Shown here: positions 45,788-56,567 of the stretch, one piece after another
How the letters are laid out: each line of letters starts with the position of its first letter
How positions within the stretch are numbered: the stretch's first letter is position 1
NCBI GenBank assembly: GCA_021234155.1
Contig: JAJEKV010000092.1
Coordinates: forward strand, 4,019,708-4,083,707
DNA: 64,000 bases
Direction: 5' to 3'
DNA from: Isoetes taiwanensis
Lineage: Eukaryota > Streptophyta > Lycopodiopsida > Isoetales > Isoetaceae
Notes under the pieces: model-generated
Databases searched by the model: none
Told to the model about the DNA's origin: nothing
Seen by the model: the letters and a program-made list of their open reading frames with translations, nothing else
Program-made: the position numbers and the translations under genes

Positions 45788-46081
45788 TGATTTTTGTTCT
45801 ATCTCGCCTAGTGCATATCTTTCCAAAGTGTAGCACATGAATATGACTCCCACCCTTAAAAAGCTGTGTGTTATGACTCCTACCCCCTTCAAAGTTGTGT
45901 TAGAGTTTCTATAATGCCAATCTCGCATAGTGTTGAGTGTTCTTGGTCATGCCGGCGACCCGTGTTCGATTCCACCACCGCACGAGGATGTGTCTCCTTG
46001 TCCTATTCAAAGCCATATTTCGACGAGGCTGCAATTCCAAAGTATTTCATTGTCACAATTGCGATTAGAATCTTCGATCGT

Positions 46082-46153
46082 GTCGATGTAGTATAGTGGT
46101 GAGTATTCCCGCCTGTCACGCGGGTGACCCGGGTTCGATCCCCGGCATCGGCG
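46082..46153 (+). tRNA. tRNA-Asp(GTC) copy B5, intact
   Basis: 72 nt, identical in the mature region to A5; class B flank (GCAATTTTTGGCC). It shows that A and B genes are the same tRNA. Confidence 0.95.
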
Positions 46154-46971
46154 CAATTTTTGGCCTAACTTGTCCAAAATAATGCATATATTCAAAATCG
46201 AGATCTTATATTCAAAATGAACTAAAAGATTCCTATTTAAGAGGCGGTGTGAGAGAAAAAAGTTAGTATCGATTACCGGGGATCGGCGGTGTCGACTAGT
46301 TCATCAAAACTATTTCAAGGACCTAGCTTTTAAGATATAGATAGCTTCCAACCCAACCGGGCTTTGGATCTCAAGCTCCGGGTAAACCATGGCAACGCAA
46401 TTGTCGAAGACAGCATCCACTCAGATCAAAAGGCTCTAGAAAAAGCAATGCCTTTCTTTGGAACCCTATTGCATAGTTACGGTGTACAAAGCGGTCGTCT
46501 TTGAGCCCTTGTTATGCTTCCATCCATTTCTCACACATGCGGATGGAGTGCGGCAATTGCCGCTGGGATTCGGCAACTAGATGCCTGACGGTTCCAACGG
46601 AGCAAAAATCACCTCCATCGGACCCGGCGGATCGAGAGATATGCCAAAGCGAAGTCAAGCTTCTAGTTATGGATGTCTCCGTGCCTTTAAATTTGTTTCT
46701 TTTTAAGCGCACCTTTTAGGCGGTCATATTTGAGTGCTTCTAGGAGGTCCCTTTCATTGCCTTGAGTGCTTCAGGAGGTTCCTTTCATTGCCTTGCTTTT
46801 TGCCTCCCTCTTCATTTGCCTTCACTTAGGTCCATGGGCTAATTCACCAAAAGTTCATATTTCATAATTCGTCATCAAGGGATGCCTCCTTGTCATATTC
46901 AAAGCTATATTTTGACGAGCCGAGACTTCAATAATATTATATTGTCACAAATGCTCTTAAGTTTTCATCAT

Positions 46972-47038
46972 GTCGATGTAGTATAGTGGTGAGTATTCCC
47001 TTTGTCAGCGGGTGACCGGGTTCGATCCGGCATCGGCG
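46972..47038 (+). tRNA. tRNA-Asp copy A6, shortened
   Basis: CCCTTTGTCAGCGGG and a shortened T stem (CCGGGTTCGATCCGG). Confidence 0.6.
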
Positions 47039-47332
47039 TGATTTTTTGTTCTATCTCGCCTAGTGCATATCTTTCCAAAGTGTAGCACATGAATATGACT
47101 CCCACCCCTTAAAAGGCTGTGTGTTATGACTCCTACCCCTTCAAAGTTGTGTTAGAGTTTCTATAATGCCAATCTCGCATAGTGTTGAGTGTTCTTGGTC
47201 ATGCCGTGACCCGTGTTCGATTCCACCGGTATGCGAGGATGTGTCTCCTTGTCATATTCAAAGCCATATTTCGACGAGGCTGCAATTCCAAAGTATTTCA
47301 TTGTCACAATTGCGATTAGAATCTTCGATCGT

Positions 47333-47399
47333 GTCGATGTAGTATAGTGGTGAGTATTCCTTTTTGTCGGGTGACCGGGTTCGATCCCCGGCATCGGCG
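47333..47399 (+). tRNA. tRNA-Asp copy B6, altered
   Basis: The anticodon arm reads CCTTTTTGTCGGGTG; the TTTTT inside would itself stop Pol III. Confidence 0.5.
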
Positions 47400-48222
47400 C
47401 AATTTTTGGCCTAACTTGTCCAAAATAATGCATATATTCAAAATCGAGATCTTATATTCAAAATGAACTAAAAGATTCCTATTTAAGAGGCGGTGGTGAG
47501 AGAAAAAAGTTAGTATCAGATTACAGGGGGATCGGCGGTGTCGACTAGTTCATCAAAACTATTTCAAGGACCTAGCTTTTAAGATATAGATAGCTTCCAA
47601 CCCAACCGGGCTTTGGATCTCAAGCTCCGGGTAAACCATGGCAACGCAATTGTCGAAGACAGCATCCACTCAGATCAAAAGGCTCTAGAAAAAGCAATGC
47701 CTTTCTTTGGAACCCTATTGCATAGTTACGGTGTACAAAGCGGTCGTCTTTGAGCCCTTGTTATGCTTCCATCCATTTCTCACACATGCGGATGGAGTGC
47801 GGCAATTGCCGCTGGGATTCGGCAACTAGATGCCCTGACGGTTCCAACGGAGCAAAAATCACCTCCATCGGACCGGCGGATGCAGAGATATGCCAAACTG
47901 AAGTCAAGCTTCTAGTTATGGATGTCTCCGTGCCTTTAAATTTGTTTCTTTTTTTAGCGCACCTTTTAGGCAGTCATATTTGAGTGCTTACCGGAGGTCC
48001 CTTTCATTGCCTTGAGTGCTTACCGGAGGTTCCTTTCATTGCCTTGCTTTTTGCCTCCCTCTTCATTTGCCTTCACTTAGGTCCATGGGCTAATTCACCA
48101 AAAGTTCATATTTCATAATTCGTCATCAAGGGATGCCTCCTTGTCATATTCAAAGCTATATTTTGACGAGCCGATACTTCAATAATATTCTCTTGTCACA
48201 AATGCTCTTAAGTTTTCATCAT

Positions 48223-48294
48223 GTCGATGTAGTATAGTGGTGAGTATTCCCGCCTGTCACGCGGGTGACCCGGGTTCGATCCCTGGCATCGGCG
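48223..48294 (+). tRNA. tRNA-Asp(GTC) copy A7, intact
   Basis: 72 nt; one C-to-T change in the T stem gives a G-U pair (GATCCCTGGC). Confidence 0.93.
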
Positions 48295-48586
48295 TGATTT
48301 TTGTTCTATCTCGCCTAGTGCATATCTTTCCAAAGTGTAGCACATGAATATGACTCCCACCCCTTAAAAGCTGTGTGTTATGACTCCTACCCCTTCAAAG
48401 TTGTGTTAGAGTTTCTATAATGCCAATCTAGCATAGTGTTGAGTGTTCTTGGTCATCTTAGGTGACCGTGTTCGATTCCACCGGTATGCGAGGATGTGTC
48501 TCCTTGTCCTATTCAAAGCCATATTTCGGCGAGGCTGCAATTCCAAAGTATTTCATTGTCACAATTGCGATTAGAATCTTGATCGT

Positions 48587-48655
48587 GTCGATGTAGTATA
48601 GTGGTGAGTATTCCTTTGTCACGCGGGTGACCCGGGTTCGATCCCGGCATCGGCG
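48587..48655 (+). tRNA. tRNA-Asp copy B7, slightly shortened
   Basis: CCTTTGTCACGCGGG: only the 5' anticodon stem is altered; the T arm lacks one C. Confidence 0.65.
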
Positions 48656-49484
48656 CAATTTTTGGCCTAACTTGTCCAAAATAATGCATATATTCAAAAT
48701 CGAGATCTTATATTCAAAATGAACTAAAAGATTCCTATTTAAGAGGCGGTGCGAGAGAAAAAAGTTAGTATCAGATTACAGGGGGATCGGCGGTGTCGAC
48801 TAGTTCATCAAAACTATTTCAAGGACCTAGCTTTTAAGATATAGATAGCTTCCAACCCAACCGGGCTTTGGATCTCAAGCTCGGGTAAACCATGGCAGCG
48901 CAATTGTCGAAAGCGGCATCCACTCAGATCAAAGGCTCTAGAAAAAGCAATGCCTTTCTTTGGAACCCTATTGCATATTTACGATTGTACAAGCGGTCGT
49001 CTTTGAGCCCTTGTTATGCTTCCATCCATTTCTCACACATGCGGATGGAATGCGGCAATTACCCGCTGGGATTCGACAACTAGATGCCCAGCGGTTCCAG
49101 CGGGCAAAAATCACCTCCATCGGACCGGCGGATGCAGAGATATGCCAAACTGAAGTCAAGCTTCTAGTTATGGATGTCTCCGTGCCTTTAAATTTGTTTC
49201 TTTTTTTAGCGCACCTTTTAGGCAGTCATATTTGAGTGCTTACAGGAGGTCCCTTTCATTGCCTTGAGTGCTTACCGGAGGTTCCTTTCATTGCCTTGCT
49301 TTTTGCCTCCCTCTTCATTTGCCTTCACTTAGGTCCATGGGCTAATTCACCAAAAGTTCATATTTCATAATTCGTCATCAAGGGATGCCTCCTTGTCATA
49401 TTCAAAGCTATATTTTGACGAGCCGATACTTCAATAATATTCTCTTGTCACAAATGCTCTTAAGTTTTCATCATGTCGATGTAG

Positions 49485-49556
49485 TATAGTGGTGAGTATT
49501 CCCGCCTGTCACGCGGGTGACCCGGGTTCGATCCCTGGCATCGGCGTGATTTTTGT
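49485..49556 (+). tRNA. tRNA-Asp(GTC) copy A8, intact
   Basis: 72 nt, same CCCTGGC variant as A7, so units seven and eight share a recent ancestor. Confidence 0.93.
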
Positions 49557-49837
49557 TCTATCTCGCCTAGTGCATATCTTTCCAAAGTGTAGCACATGAA
49601 TATGACTCCCACCCCTTAAAAGCTGTGTGTTATGACTCCTACCCCCTTCAAAGCTGTGTTAGAGTTTCTATAATGCCAATCTCGCATAGTGTTGAGTGTT
49701 CTTGGTCATGCCGTGACCCGTGTTCGATTTCCCGGTATGCGAGGATGTGTCTCCTTGTCCTATTCAAAGCCATATTTCGGCGGGGCTGCAATTCCAAAGT
49801 ATTTCATTGTCACAATTGCGATTAGAATCTTGATCGT

Positions 49838-49904
49838 GTCGATGTAGTATAGTGGTGAGTATTCCTTTATCAGCGGGTGACCGGGTTCGATCCCGGCATC
49901 GGCG
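49838..49904 (+). tRNA. tRNA-Asp copy B8, shortened
   Basis: CCTTTATCAGCGGG: the anticodon position reads ATC instead of GTC. TTTT after. Confidence 0.5.
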
Positions 49905-50702
49905 CAATTTTGGCCTAACTTGTCCAAAATAATGCATATATTCAAAATCGAGATCTTATATTCAAAATGAACTAAAAGATTCCTATTTAAAAGCGGTGGC
50001 GAGAGAAAAAAGTTAGTATCAGATTAGGGGGATCGGCGGTGTCAGCTAGTTCATCAAAACTATTTCAAGGACCTAGCTTTTAAGATATAGATAGCTTCCA
50101 ACCCAACCGGGCTTTGGATCTCAAGCTCCGGGTAAACCATGGCAACGCAATTGTCGAAGACAGCATCCACTCAGATCAAAAGGCTCTAGAAAAAGCAATG
50201 CCTTTCTTTGGAACCCTATTGCATAGTTACGGTGTACAAAGCGGTCGTCTTTGAGCCCTTGTTATGCTTCCATCCATTTCTCACACATGCGGATGGAGTG
50301 CGGCAATTGCCGCTGGGATTCGGCAACTAGATGCCCCAGCGGTTCCAGCGGGCAAAAATCACCTCCATCGGACCGGCGGATGAGAGATATGCCAAAGCGA
50401 AGTCAAGCTTCTAGTTATGGATGTCTCCGTGCCTTTAAATTTGTTTCTTTTTAGCGCACCTTTTAGGCGGTCATATTTGAGTGCTTAGGAGGAGGTCCCT
50501 TTCATTGCCTTGAGTGCTTACCGGAGGTTCCTTTCATTGCCTTGCTTTTTGCCTCCCTCTTCATTTGCCTTCACTTAGGTCCATGGGCTAATTCACCAAA
50601 AGTTCATATTTCATAATTCGTCATCAAGGGATGCCTCCTTGTCATATTCAAAGCTATATTTTGACGAGCCGATACTTCAATAATATTCTCTTGTCACAAA
50701 TG

Positions 50703-51054
50703 TGATATGGAGCATGCTAGGGGGAGTGGTCAGAGAACTAAGGCAATGAGGCACATGAAACCCATGGTTACAAGGCAAAGAATAGGTGAGGAAATACTCA
50801 ACATGCAACTATATTTTCCATGAAGATATTTTATAAAAGGGATGATATTTTAGCAAAAGTTACGGTCAGCTTCATGCAACCCTTATTGCAAAAAAGGACG
50901 AATTGGGTTGATTCAAGAATAGCAGGTGCAGGTGCCTTATCCGGGAAAGAAAGAAGGGGGCGAGCAGGATATAAGGAGGAGTGAGCCGACCTGAGAATCG
51001 GATATGAGAGCAGTCTCCCGCCAGCTATTCCGGCTCCTGCAAATCAGCATCTGC
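50703..51054 (+). repeat. Truncated LTR of the small LTR family, plus orientation
   Basis: Starts TGATATGGAGCATGCTAGGG directly after array sequence and runs to GCATCTGCAAGCT. It then switches to the inverted internal region of the same family. Confidence 0.8.
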
Positions 51055-52272
51055 AAGCTCCAACTCACTAGGATGTATCATGTGCACATCAGGGCCATCA
51101 TAGTCACCATTTGAGGAGTCCTCGTCACTGGAATTACTTTCCAAGTCCTCGTCTTGCCTGATAAGCCCTGATCTACTGTAGCTTTGATCCATCCGCAGGG
51201 CTTCATCTTTTCCTTTTTATCTCCAATTCTCCAATGATATAAAAGTTTTTACAATCATCTCATAAGAAGCTAGATTAGAGTCCACATCTGTAATAGGCAA
51301 TCTGCCTTTCTCATAATTCATATTCTTAGCTTCCTTCGCTCTTTTGCTCCCAGCATAAACAACATTTGGCTTATAATTTCCCGACAGCTTGGCTTGCCTT
51401 CCTGGATTGCAAGGCATCATACTCTTCTTGATATTGTGCTTGGTAACATTGAGCGTTGGGCCATTGATCAGTCACGTGGGGATCAACTCGCTCACGATAC
51501 CACTTGATATGGTTTAAGAATTCTAAGAGATATTACCCACTTGCTGCGGTTTAACGGATAGAAGACATAAGTGATAATCCTTAAAGACTTATAGCAGCTC
51601 TTCTCAAGGCGATTGTACATAGTTTCCACAACCCGAGGATTAGAGCATCGGTTTCCCCCAACGGATCCAAGAAATCTAAAGGCAATTCCAAGGGGTTTGG
51701 CGAAAGAAATGATCAAGGCTTATTCTCCCTTAGCATAAGATCTTCCTTTTTACAGCAGCTATGGACTTAAATGGGTTCAATCCAGCCAACAGCGATGCAA
51801 ACGAAATAATCTCGGGCTTTACGGGGAAGGCGCGGTTAAAGCTCTGCTTACAAGACTTCAACCGTTGTCACATATAGCTTCGATCGCATCCCGAACACGG
51901 GGACCCGGTCGAATCTCAGTGGGGATTGGGAAGCAAACTTTCGGAGATCTTGATTTGCGAGGCGGAATAATTTGGCGGGGAGGCTGCTCTCATATCCGAT
52001 TACAGTACGGCCGCCCTCCTTATATCACATTGGCCCTTCTTTCTTTCGGGATAAGGCACACGCACCTGCTATTCTTGAATCAACCCAATTCGTCCTTTTT
52101 GCAATAAGGGTTGCATGAAGCTGGCCAGTAACTTTTGCTAAAATATCATCCTTTTTATAAAATATCTTCATGGAAAATATAGTTGCATGTTGAGTATTTA
52201 GCCCTATTCTTTTGCCTTGTAACCATGGGTTTCCATGTGCCTCATTACCTTAGTTTCTGGACCACTCCCCTA
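51055..52272 (-). mobile_element. Partial small LTR element, minus orientation
   Basis: The minus strand reads: LTR (52,272-51,505, ending CCATATCA), a primer site TGGTATCGTGAGC, then ~430 bases of internal sequence with one open frame (51,420-51,217: GNYKPNVVYAGSKRAKEAKN, LPITDVDSNLASYEMIVKTF) that stops at the junction with the plus-oriented LTR. The same internal sequence recurs at 55,500-55,080. Confidence 0.75.
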
Positions 52273-52754
52273 GCTAGCTACATTTGCATCGATTAGCCTT
52301 GCCTATGCCTAGCGGTCGGCAAAAGTATAGCGAGGCAAGTGGAATTCTTTGTCTATCTTGTACGCTTCCTACGGATATTTATCGCAGCCCTCATAACCTC
52401 CTTTGCCTAATGGTCCTCCACGGTAACTCCATACCGCCACCAAAAAATTTGAGAAAATGGTTAGAAAGTAGACATGCGTCTTTCAAAGGGGGAAAGACAA
52501 AGCCGAGTCAAGGTTTGTCAGTTTATCGGTCAATGGGAAAAGTTCTTTGAGCGTGTAATGCGAACCAAGAGATGTGGAAAAGGCGCAAGCCATGGATACC
52601 TATCTAAAGGATCAAGCCCAAGCATGGTGGCAAAGCGAGGAGAATGTGATCCCAAGATCGCGATTGGGAAAGTTTTTAAAAGCGGCATGCGGCAATGGTT
52701 ACGAAAAGAAGCGGGGGAAGAGGAAATCAAGGTAGGCCAGAAAAAGGAAACTAG
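52273..52754 (+). pseudogene. gag-like fragment
   Basis: One frame encodes EKAQAMDTYLKDQAQAWWQS (~52,575-52,635) followed by a basic stretch, a signature of the Retrotrans_gag core. Other pieces lie in neighbouring frames (52,284-52,550). It is directly followed by a plus-oriented LTR fragment, so it may be the internal region of a plus-oriented member of the small LTR family. Confidence 0.5.
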
Positions 52755-53234
52755 AGGCGAAATACTCAACATGCAACTATATTTTCCATGAAGATATTTT
52801 ATAAAGGGATGATATTTTAGCAAAGTTCACAGTCGACTTCATGCAACCCTTATTGCAAAAAGGGCGAATTGGGTTGATTCAAGAATAGCGAGTGCGGTGC
52901 CTTATCCGGAAAGAAAGAAGGGCGAGCGGATATATAAGGAGGCGGCCGATTCGAATCGGATATGAAGCGGTCTCCTTGACTATTCCGGCTCACGCAAATC
53001 AGCATCTGCAAGCTTGCTTCCCAATGTCAGACTCGAGATTAATTCGATGCGTGTTCGGATCGTCGAGCTTACATGTGACAGCGGTTGAAGTCTTGTAGCG
53101 AGCTTTAAGCTGCGGCCTTCTGTAAAACTGAGATTATTTACGTTTACGTGCTGGTTGTTGTTACGTGATTGAACCTATTTAAGTCCATAGCTGTTGTAAA
53201 AGGAAGATCTTGTGCTAAGGGAGAATAAGCCTTT
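52755..53234 (+). repeat. LTR fragment, plus orientation
   Basis: Matches the LTR from AAATACTCAACATGCAACT to GGGAGAATAAGCCT. It lacks the first ~90 and last ~240 bases. It abuts an inverted full LTR, giving a head-on junction. Confidence 0.75.
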
Positions 53235-54309
53235 GATATGGTTTAAGAATTCTAAGAGATATTACCCACTTACTGTGAGTTTAACGGATAGAAGACATAA
53301 GTGATAATCCTTAAGACTTATAGCGACTCTTCTCAGAAGCGATTGTACATAGTTTCCACAACGGGATTAGAGCATCGGTTTCCACAGCAGGATCAAAGAA
53401 ATCTAAGGCAATTCCAAAGGGTTTGAGGCGAAAGGAAATGATCAAGGCTTATTCTCCCTTAGCACAAGATCTTCCTTTTACAACGACTATGGACTTAAAT
53501 GGGTTCAATCCACGATAACAGCGTGTGCAAGCTTGAAATAATCTCGGGCTTTCGGGGAAGGCGCGATTAAAAGCTCTGCTTACAAGACTTCAACCGTTGT
53601 CACATGTAAGCTCGATCGCATCCCGAACCACAACGGACCCGAATTGAATCTCTAGGTCGGATTGGGAAGCAAGCTTGCGAATGCTGATTTGCGAGGCCGG
53701 AATAGGTGGCGGAGGCGCTCTCATATCGGTCGTAGTCGGCCGCCCTCCTTATATCTATTCGGCCCTTCTTTCTTTTCCCGGATAAGGCACTTTGCACCTG
53801 CTATTCTTGAATCAACCCAATTCGTCCTTTTTGCAATAAGGGTTGCATGAAGCTGGCCGTAACTTTTGCTAAAATATCATCCCTTTTATAAAATATCTTC
53901 ATGGAAAATATAGTTGCATGTTGAGTATTTCGCCTATTCTTTTGCCTTGTAACCATGGGTTTCCATGTGCCTCATTGCCTTAGTTCTCTGGACCACTCCC
54001 CTAGCATGCTCCATATCGGTTCCATCCCTTCTTAAAGAAGATCGAAAAAGCGATCTTTCGAATACGCTTGAGATGGGTCCATCCCTTCTCAAGATGATTG
54101 CTCGAATCAAGTTGCGTTAAAGGGTTCTCTAGTCCTGCAAACTTAGAAATAGTTATGGATATCCGTGCTTCAGCGGTATGATATACCCTTGTACCTCCAG
54201 CGGTACTACTTGATTGTATCTCCCGCGATCGGTATCTCCACGATACCCAATCGGTGTATCTCCGCGATCTTGATGTAAATAGAACCGGGGCCTATTGCTA
54301 CAACTATAA

Positions 54310-54978
54310 TTACCATTCTTCAAAATTTACATCTAATGCACCATGCTTATTCCACACAAAAATCTTCAAATCATCAAAAGCGAAAACCATCAAATTGATA
54401 TTCTTCAAGCTACCAATGCAGTTGGAAAGTAGGAATCTCGAACTTCCGGTTACCATAGCTGAATAAGCGACTATCCCAAAGTCGATGGCATCCTCTATCT
54501 CCATAAGGTATCTGCGGTACATTCACAACCTTGCGCATTGTGAACAGCTCCTTCTGGGCGCAATACCAATCGCCATTTCTGTCTTGGTGGTGTGCGGGGA
54601 ATTGGTCTTTACAAACTTATTCGTTTGAAAAAGAGGTAAAGGAGTAGAAGATGGTAGTGCTTGCTTTTTTATGCTTGAGGTGATCTTGAGGTACGTTTTA
54701 TCGAAGGCCATAGCCGTTATTCTAAGTGGCGACATGTCATCACGAGCACTCAAATCCTCGATGGGAGATGTGGTAGCTTGACAACCACCGGATCCATCGA
54801 GGCGACATCTGATATCAAAGATATTGACATGTATTTCATTTTCCCACTTCCATATTACTTTATCGTCCAAGAATTTTTCCATGGCACCCCTTGCGCCTTC
54901 ACGATAAAGGGTTTGTAAGCGTCTCGACTCACCACCAATATCTTCCACCTTAAAGTGAGCAATTTTGCTGCGGCTCAA
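54310..54978 (-). CDS. Internal ORF(s) of the small LTR element
   Basis: Two consecutive minus-strand frames, 151 codons (54,978-54,523) and 70 codons (54,522-54,310), separated only by a stop. The first has FKVEDIGGESRRLQTLYREG and KFLDDKVIWKWENEIHVNIF; the second has FGIVAYSAMVTGSSRFLLSN and NINLMVFAFDDLKIFVWNK. The folded-protein look (alternating hydrophobics, aromatic residues) suggests a real domain, but I recognise none. It does not resemble gag, protease or RT. A captured host sequence or a highly derived gag are the options. Confidence 0.4.
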
Positions 54979-55034
54979 TGCAATTACTTAAATGATCTTG
55001 GATACACTACCCGAGGGGAGACTTATTAATCCCA

Positions 55035-55520
55035 TCAATTACATATGCGGGCGTCTCTTGGAAATTCATAACAAAGCTCATCTTCAAGCTCCAACTCACT
55101 AGGATGTATCATGTGCACATCGGGGCCATCATAGTCACCATTTGAGGAGTCCTCGTCAGCTGGAATTACTTTCCAAGTCCTCGTCTTGCACGATAAGCCC
55201 TGATCTCTTGTAGCTTTTGATCCATCCATGGGGCTTCATCTTTTCCTTTTATCTCAATTCTCCAATGATATAAAAGTTTTTACAATCATCTCATAGAAGC
55301 TAGATTAGAGTCCACATACGTAATAGGCAATACGCCTTTCTCATAATTCATATTCTTAGCTTCCTTCGGCTCTTTTGCTCCCGGCATAAACAACATTTGG
55401 CTTATAATTTCCAGCGGCTTGGCTTGCCTTCTGGATTGCAGGCTGTCATACTCTTCTTGATATTGTGCTTGATAACATTGAAGCGTTGGGCCATTGATCA
55501 GATGCGAGGATCAGCTCGCT
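55035..55520 (-). pseudogene. 5' internal ORF of the small LTR element
   Basis: Broken frames after the primer site. Pieces include NYEKGVLPIT (55,350) and an acidic end VIPADEDSSNGDYDGPDVHM with HPSELELEDELCYEF (55,229-55,035). The partial copy at 51,055-51,500 has a longer open stretch of the same protein. Probably the element's gag-like or accessory protein; family unknown. Confidence 0.4.
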
Positions 55521-56318
55521 CTCGATACCACTTGATATGGTTTTAGAATTCTAAGAATATTACCCACTTGCACTGCTTGAGTTTAACGGATAGAAGACAT
55601 AAGTGATAATCCTTAAAGACTTATAGCGGCTCTTCTCAAGGCGATTGTACATAGTTTCCACAACCCGGGATTAGAGCATCGGTTTCCACCAACGGATCCA
55701 AGAAATCTAAAGGCAATTCCAAAGGGTTTGAGGCGAAAAGGAAATGATCAAGGCTTATTCTCCCTTAGCACAAAGATCTTCCTTTTTACAACAGCTATGG
55801 ACTTAAATGGGTTCAATCACAGCCAACACGATGCAACGAAATAATCTCGAGGGCTTTACGGGAAGGCGCGATTAAAGCTACGCTTACAAGACTTCAACCG
55901 TTGTCACATGTAAGCTCGATCGCATCCCCGAACCACGACGAGGCCGAATTGAATCTGCGGAGTCGGATTGGGAAGCAAGCTGCAGAATCTTGATTTGCAG
56001 GGCGGAATAAGCTGGCGGAGGCTGCTCTCATATCGATTCTGTGTCGTAGCCCTCTTATATCCATTCGGCCCTTCTTTCTTTTCGGATAAGGCACACCGCA
56101 CCTGCTATTCTTGAATCAACCCAATTCGTCCTTTTTTGCAATAAGGGTTGCATGAAGGCCGTAACTTTTGCTAAAATATCATCCTTTTATAAAATATCTT
56201 CATGGAAAATATAGTTGCATGTTGAGTATTTTAGCCCTATTCTTTTGCCTTGTAACCATGGGTTTCCATGTGCCTCATTGCCTTAGTTCTACGGACCACT
56301 CCCCTAGCATGCTCCATA

Positions 56319-56567
56319 TCGGTTAGTACTTGATCGCTTTAAGGAGACTTAAAGGCGTAATTACAACAATTACCTGAGAACAAGACAAAGATGAACAATC
56401 TTTATGTATGAAGAAGGCTTGGTTTCCACAACCAATGGATTTGGGCATCCGGTTCTCCACCATGCCCGGATCGAGGATAAAACTAAGGCAATCTCGAGGC
56501 AGGATCGGATAAAACTAAGGCAATCTCCGGGGAAAAGAATGAAAGGATCGGGGCGGACCTATTATAC
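56319..56567. other. Spacer between the small LTR element and element C
   Basis: No gene. Contains a 26-base near-repeat (GGATAAAACTAAGGCAATCT twice, 56,474 and 56,507). Confidence 0.5.

Larger units (their letters stand above)
40920..49743 (+). pseudogene. tRNA-Asp relics (class P), one per unit
   Basis: Eight copies: 40,920-40,983, 42,158-42,222, 43,412-43,483, 44,667-44,728, 45,922-45,986, 47,174-47,237, 48,428-48,491 and 49,681-49,743. They retain D-arm and T-arm (B-box, GTGTTCGATTCC) similarity but no acceptor pairing, and no T-run follows. Copy three has a doubled GTTCTTGGTCAT. Confidence 0.6.
40426..50702 (+). repeat. Right part of the tRNA-Asp tandem array, eight ~1.25-kb units
   Basis: Eight units start (at tRNA A) at 40,719, 41,952, 43,209, 44,459, 45,716, 46,972, 48,223 and 49,485 (period 1,233-1,262). 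Each contains tRNA A, relic P, tRNA B and a ~600-base segment U, which holds GGATCTCAAGCTCCGGG, a CCATCC/GGATGG foldback and a doubled CCTTTCATTGCCTTGAGTGC block. Segment U has small ORFs on both strands but no family I recognise. The last unit stops 18 bases before the expected next tRNA, where an LTR starts. A head-to-tail array made by unequal exchange is the simplest origin. Confidence 0.95.
53235..56318 (-). mobile_element. Complete small LTR retrotransposon, non-autonomous, minus orientation
   Basis: Two LTRs of ~780 bp in the same (minus) orientation, at 55,533-56,318 (5') and 53,235-54,017 (3'), flank only ~1.5 kb of internal DNA. In element sense the LTR ends with AAACCATATCA; the primer site TGGTATCGAGAGCGAG follows (55,530-55,515). 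A purine tract AAGAAGGGATGGAA lies next to the 3' LTR. No protease, RT or integrase is present, so it must be mobilised by another element. No target-site duplication could be confirmed. Confidence 0.85.

Noticed and set aside
46501-46719. Repeated small ORFs (60-115 codons) in each array unit as conserved peptides
   Set aside because: They change frame and length from unit to unit and no start or frame is kept across all copies.
40426-50702. CRISPR-like or satellite array
   Set aside because: The repeat is ~1.25 kb with tRNA genes inside and no short spacer pattern; a plain satellite would not conserve tRNA folds and terminators.
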